The position numbers and the translations under genes were made by a program. Below the pieces are notes generated by a model, which had not been told where the DNA came from, ran no database searches, and saw only the letters and a program-made list of their open reading frames with translations. A stretch of 8,630 nucleotides of DNA from JBLHHI01 sp047614125 (GTDB lineage Bacteria > Bacteroidota > Bacteroidia > NS11-12g > UBA9320): contig JBLHHI010000132.1 in the NCBI GenBank assembly GCA_047614125.1, positions 1 through 8,630 of the forward strand. The letters are read 5' to 3'. This document shows, one piece after another, positions 6,586 to 8,630 of the stretch (positions are counted from its first letter, which is position 1; each line of letters starts with the position of its first letter).

Positions 6586-7378
6586 AAAATTCTGTGTATT
6601 CTGCAGCTATGTTATCTCCACGATGATCTAAAACCGGTTTCTGTCCGGCAGCTTTCAGATGGTCATCAACCTTTGGGTCAATTACTCCTTCTCCTCGTAC
6701 AACGGCATCAGAATGTGTGATGGCCCCGATGTACATACTTGAACAATCTCCATTTTGAAATGGCTTCATTACTTCATCAGTAATGTGGTTCAAGCTTGCC
6801 TTTCTTGTAAAATCATCTCCTAAAGATTGTGCGTGCTCCGTGTTAAATACACTGTACACTATTTTAGCATTTTGAAAAACAGGCTCATCCTTGTAAATGG
6901 TTTTCAAATACAATGGAATTAAGCTGGTCATCCAACCTTGGCAATGAATGATGTCTGGATACCATCCTAATTTTTTAACAGTTTCCAAGGCACCTTTGCA
7001 AAAGAATATGGTCCGCTCATCATTATCCGCAAAAAACGTATCATTCTCATCGCTGTAAACATGCTTGCGATGGAAGTAATCTTCGTTATCGAGAAAGTAA
7101 ACTTGCATTTTTGTGTTTGGAATAGACGCAACTTTAATAGTAAGTGGATTATCGTTGTCGTCGATCGTAATATTCATACCCGAAAGACGCACTACTTCAT
7201 GCAATCGATTTCTTCGCTCATTTATCACACCGAACCTTGGTACTAATACCCGTACCTCGTTATCCTGTTCTTGAACAGCTTGAGGTAAAATGCGTGCGAT
7301 GTCTGATAATGGGTTGCTTTCTAAAAATGGACTCATTTCTGATGAAATGAACAAAACTTTCTTTCTGTTACTTTCCAT
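6560..7378 (-). CDS. GT5 glycogen/starch synthase N-terminal-domain-only protein, probably without synthase activity
   Basis: The 272 residues align with the N-terminal GT-B half of glycogen synthase: KVLFISSEMSPF (7-18), LPQAVQEQDNEVRVLVPRFG (31-50), NDERTIFFCKGALETV (119-134) and PDIIHCQGWMTSLIPLYLK (141-159). The second GT-B domain, which holds most of the ADP-glucose site, is absent, since full enzymes are about 480 residues. The catalytic KTGGL loop is replaced by ESNPL (20-24), and the conserved HxHDW by HCQGW (145-149). A working glycogen synthase is therefore unlikely even though automatic tools would name it GlgA. It reads as an intact gene: ATG at 7378, no frameshift, and a -7 box TATCTTTG about 36 bp upstream. 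Half-length homologues of this kind, paired with DUF4270 and divergent from panC, recur in flavobacteria to my knowledge. A binding or regulatory role is possible but unproven. Confidence 0.85.
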   Translation of the reverse strand: MESNRKKVLFISSEMSPFLESNPLSDIARILPQAVQEQDNEVRVLVPRFGVINERRNRLHEVVRLSGMNITIDDNDNPLTIKVASIPNTKMQVYFLDNEDYFHRKHVYSDENDTFFADNDERTIFFCKGALETVKKLGWYPDIIHCQGWMTSLIPLYLKTIYKDEPVFQNAKIVYSVFNTEHAQSLGDDFTRKASLNHITDEVMKPFQNGDCSSMYIGAITHSDAVVRGEGVIDPKVDDHLKAAGQKPVLDHRGDNIAAEYTEFYDTILARN

Positions 7379-7414
7379 AAAATTTGTGAATTGTTAATTA
7401 CTGTAATGCTAATA

Positions 7415-7422
7415 CAAAGATA
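7415..7422 (-). promoter_or_regulatory. -7 promoter box for the GT5/DUF4270 cluster
   Basis: On the minus strand 7422-7415 reads TATCTTTG, a perfect TAnnTTTG -7 box. It gives a predicted start near 7409 and a leader of about 30 nt to the ATG at 7378. The -33 element is less clear: TTTG at 7440-7437 is only 14 bp away. This is the likely main promoter for the five-gene minus-strand cluster. Confidence 0.5.
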
Positions 7423-7435
7423 CCGCCTATTTATT

Positions 7436-7445
7436 GCAAATTTGC
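7436..7445. promoter_or_regulatory. 10-bp palindrome GCAAATTTGC in the divergent promoter region
   Basis: A perfect palindrome GCAAATTTGC sits near the middle of the 105-bp gap between the GT5 and panC starts, close upstream of the minus-strand -7 box. It could be an operator for a dimeric regulator, or simply the overlapping -33 TTTG elements of two promoters. Nothing else supports an operator. Confidence 0.25.
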
Positions 7446-7472
7446 CAGCCGTAACACTTGTTTGTTAATTAA

Positions 7473-7480
7473 TATTTTTG
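7473..7480 (+). promoter_or_regulatory. Candidate -7 box for panC, very close to the start codon
   Basis: TATTTTTG at 7473-7480 matches TAnnTTTG exactly and ends 3 nt before the panC ATG (7484). If used, transcription would start at or beside the ATG and give a leaderless mRNA. No TTG lies at the right -33 distance: the nearest, at 7458-7460, leaves only 12 bp. In such AT-rich DNA a chance match is possible. Confidence 0.3.
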
Positions 7481-7483
7481 TAT

Positions 7484-8344
7484 ATGAAGTATCATAAAAC
7501 GGCTAAATCATTGGTTTCTGACCTAAATTTAGTACGAAATGACCACCGCTCCATCGGCTTCGTTCCAACCATGGGTGCCCTCCACCATGGGCATATCTCC
7601 CTAATTGAACGTGCAAAGGCCGAAAATGATACCGTTGTTTGTAGCATTTTTGTCAATCCTAAGCAATTTAATAATGAATCCGACCTGGTTGATTACCCCA
7701 AATCGATTTCTGCCGACATGGAATTGCTTTTGGAACATGGCGCAGACTTCTTATACCACCCCGCCTTTGAAGATGTGTACCCCAACGACCCTTTGGGTGA
7801 TGATATTGAATTAAATGGCTTAGACGCAATTTATGAGGGGAAACACCGTCCCGGACACTTTAAAGGAGTTGCTCAAGTGGTTCATCGATTCTTTCAAATT
7901 GTGCAACCCAATACGGCGTACTTTGGTCAAAAGGACTTTCAGCAAACCGTAGTTGTAAACCACTTAATACGAACCAAGAGCCTACCCATCAAATTGATAG
8001 TTTGCCCCATTGTTCGTGAATCGAATGGACTGGCAATGAGTTCTCGAAATGAGCGATTGAGTTTGCAGCAGCGTAATAAAGCTTCCTTTATTTACCAAGC
8101 CCTGCTCAAATTAAAAGAGCGAACCTACTTCATGCCGCTGCATCAGGCAGTTGATAAAACGCGTTTGCATTTATCAGGTAAAGAGGGCGCTACCCTTGAA
8201 TATCTTCACGCCGTGGATGGCGTAACTATGGCTGAAGTTCAACTCTTGGAAGAGTCTGATTATGTGGTAGTTGTAACGGTTGTGGAATTTGGTGGCGTAC
8301 GATTATTGGATAATATTATTTTGAAGAGTCCAGTATCTGGATAG
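7484..8344 (+). CDS. panC: Pantothenate synthetase (pantoate--beta-alanine ligase)
   Basis: PanC joins pantoate and beta-alanine with ATP, through a pantoyl-adenylate, to make pantothenate, the precursor of coenzyme A. The 286-residue protein has the normal length. It carries the HIGH-type nucleotide loop PTMGALHHGH (28-37), FVNPKQF (56-62), the FKGVA region (126-130), FGQKD (147-151) and the KMSKS-like AMSSRN (184-189), so all main active-site segments are intact. The ATG at 7484 is preferred over the TTG at 7478, which would only add two residues and lies inside a possible -7 box. panC is divergent from the GT5 gene. In many bacteria panD follows panC, but here only non-coding DNA follows to the window end, so beta-alanine supply must be encoded elsewhere or further on. 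Confidence 0.97.
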   Translation: MKYHKTAKSLVSDLNLVRNDHRSIGFVPTMGALHHGHISLIERAKAENDTVVCSIFVNPKQFNNESDLVDYPKSISADMELLLEHGADFLYHPAFEDVYPNDPLGDDIELNGLDAIYEGKHRPGHFKGVAQVVHRFFQIVQPNTAYFGQKDFQQTVVVNHLIRTKSLPIKLIVCPIVRESNGLAMSSRNERLSLQQRNKASFIYQALLKLKERTYFMPLHQAVDKTRLHLSGKEGATLEYLHAVDGVTMAEVQLLEESDYVVVVTVVEFGGVRLLDNIILKSPVSG

Positions 8345-8375
8345 GAATAATGAGATGTTCTTAGTTTAGACTTGG

Positions 8376-8418
8376 ATCCTTAGTCCCAACTGCACAGGCC
8401 GCGCGACAGACTAAGGAT
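8376..8418. repeat. 10-bp perfect inverted repeat downstream of panC
   Basis: ATCCTTAGTC (8376-8385) and GACTAAGGAT (8409-8418) are exact inverted repeats around a 23-nt loop that is unusually GC-rich for this DNA (it includes GGCCGCGCG). It begins 31 bp after the panC stop. No T-run follows, so it is not a standard intrinsic terminator. It could still be a processing or mRNA 3'-end hairpin, or a small mobile palindromic repeat. Confidence 0.6.
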
Positions 8419-8482
8419 AGTTGTGATTTTGAAATGCAACTACAAGCTCAAATGCAATTTCAATTAGAGCCGTACGCAAGTC

Positions 8483-8517
8483 TTGATACTTGCATTTTGA
8501 TACTTGATACTTGATAC
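8483..8517. repeat. Tandem heptamer array TTGATAC x5
   Basis: Five 7-bp units in perfect register: TTGATAC at 8483, a variant TTGCATT at 8490, then TTGATAC at 8497, 8504 and 8511. Short heptamer arrays of this kind occur in intergenic DNA of some Bacteroidota and are prone to length change by slippage. No coding frame crosses it. Confidence 0.85.
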
Positions 8518-8520
8518 TAT

Positions 8521-8540
8521 AACCTTTAACCTTTAACCTT
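8521..8540. repeat. Second tandem heptamer array, AACCTTT x~2.9
   Basis: Units at 8521-8527 and 8528-8534 are identical and a third is one base short (8535-8540). It starts 3 bp after the TTGATAC array and has the same 7-bp period with a different sequence. AACCT at 8535-8539 can pair with AGGTT at 8550-8554, before a T-rich stretch, but this is too weak to call a terminator. Confidence 0.75.
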
Positions 8541-8630
8541 GACTGAAAGAGGTTGTCACTTTTCTATTAGGTATATATTAATATTTAAAGATAATAATTT
8601 TTAATTAAACGAGGGGGCCCGGGGGAGACT

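Larger units (their letters stand above)
8345..8630. other. Non-coding tail of the window
   Basis: No convincing gene lies in these 286 bases on either strand. They hold the inverted repeat at 8376-8418, a direct repeat AAATGCAA (8432-8439 and 8450-8457) with its reverse complement TTGCATTT at 8490-8497, the two heptamer arrays, a very AT-rich stretch (about 8563-8609), and then an abrupt G/C block at 8611-8625 at the end. Confidence 0.7.

Noticed and set aside
6560..7378. GT5 gene considered as a pseudogene or truncated glgA.
   Set aside because: The frame is clean, with a proper promoter and stop. The downstream DNA encodes a different protein and no remnant of the C-terminal GT domain. 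Half-length homologues are known in related bacteria.
8387..8423. CAACT (8387-8391) is complementary to AGTTG (8419-8423), suggesting an H-type pseudoknot with the 10-bp stem at 8376-8418.
   Set aside because: The second stem would have to span the whole 10-bp first stem with no linker nucleotides, which is sterically unlikely.
8483..8540. Regular repeats considered as a CRISPR array.
   Set aside because: The units are 7-bp direct tandem repeats with no spacers and no cas genes nearby.

Overview
The window looks like a chromosomal segment from a member of the Bacteroidota, probably a flavobacterial-type lineage. The evidence is low GC content, TAnnTTTG-type -7 promoter boxes in place of E. 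coli-like -10 boxes, a DUF4270 lipoprotein beside a half-length GT5 'glycogen synthase' divergent from panC, and 7-bp tandem repeats in intergenic DNA. Genus-level placement is not possible by reading alone. No phage, IS element, CRISPR array, rRNA or tRNA is visible.

Left part (1-2122, plus strand): the 3' portion of an AlbA_2/Schlafen-like putative DNA-binding protein runs in from the left edge. purQ (FGAM synthase glutaminase subunit) follows with its own good promoter. Next is an unrecognised zinc-ribbon protein (CX2C-X13-CX3C). A 13-bp near-perfect inverted repeat at 2092-2122 separates this block from the convergent minus-strand cluster.

Middle part (2107-7378, minus strand): five closely spaced genes, in transcription order a GT5 N-terminal-domain-only protein, a DUF4270 lipoprotein, a type I-beta DAHP synthase (aroF), aspartate-semialdehyde dehydrogenase (asd), and a PaaE-like flavin/2Fe-2S reductase. 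They are probably transcribed largely together. GT5 and DUF4270 overlap by 26 nt, DUF4270 and aroF are 36 nt apart, aroF and asd 79 nt apart, and asd and paaE-like overlap by 1 nt. aroF and asd feed aromatic and aspartate-family amino-acid synthesis. The first two genes appear to be a surface/envelope pair of unknown role.

Right part (7379-8630): a 105-bp divergent promoter region, then panC (pantothenate synthesis) on the plus strand. The last 286 bp are non-coding and hold a 10-bp inverted repeat, two back-to-back 7-bp tandem arrays and an abrupt G/C-homopolymer block at the very end.

I see no clear new defence or mobile system. The best leads are (a) a textbook intrinsic-terminator sequence inside the signal-peptide codons of the DUF4270 gene, just after the GT5 stop codon, (b) a DAHP synthase whose predicted metal-binding histidine is glutamine, and (c) a conserved-looking GT5 protein that has lost the catalytic KxGG loop.
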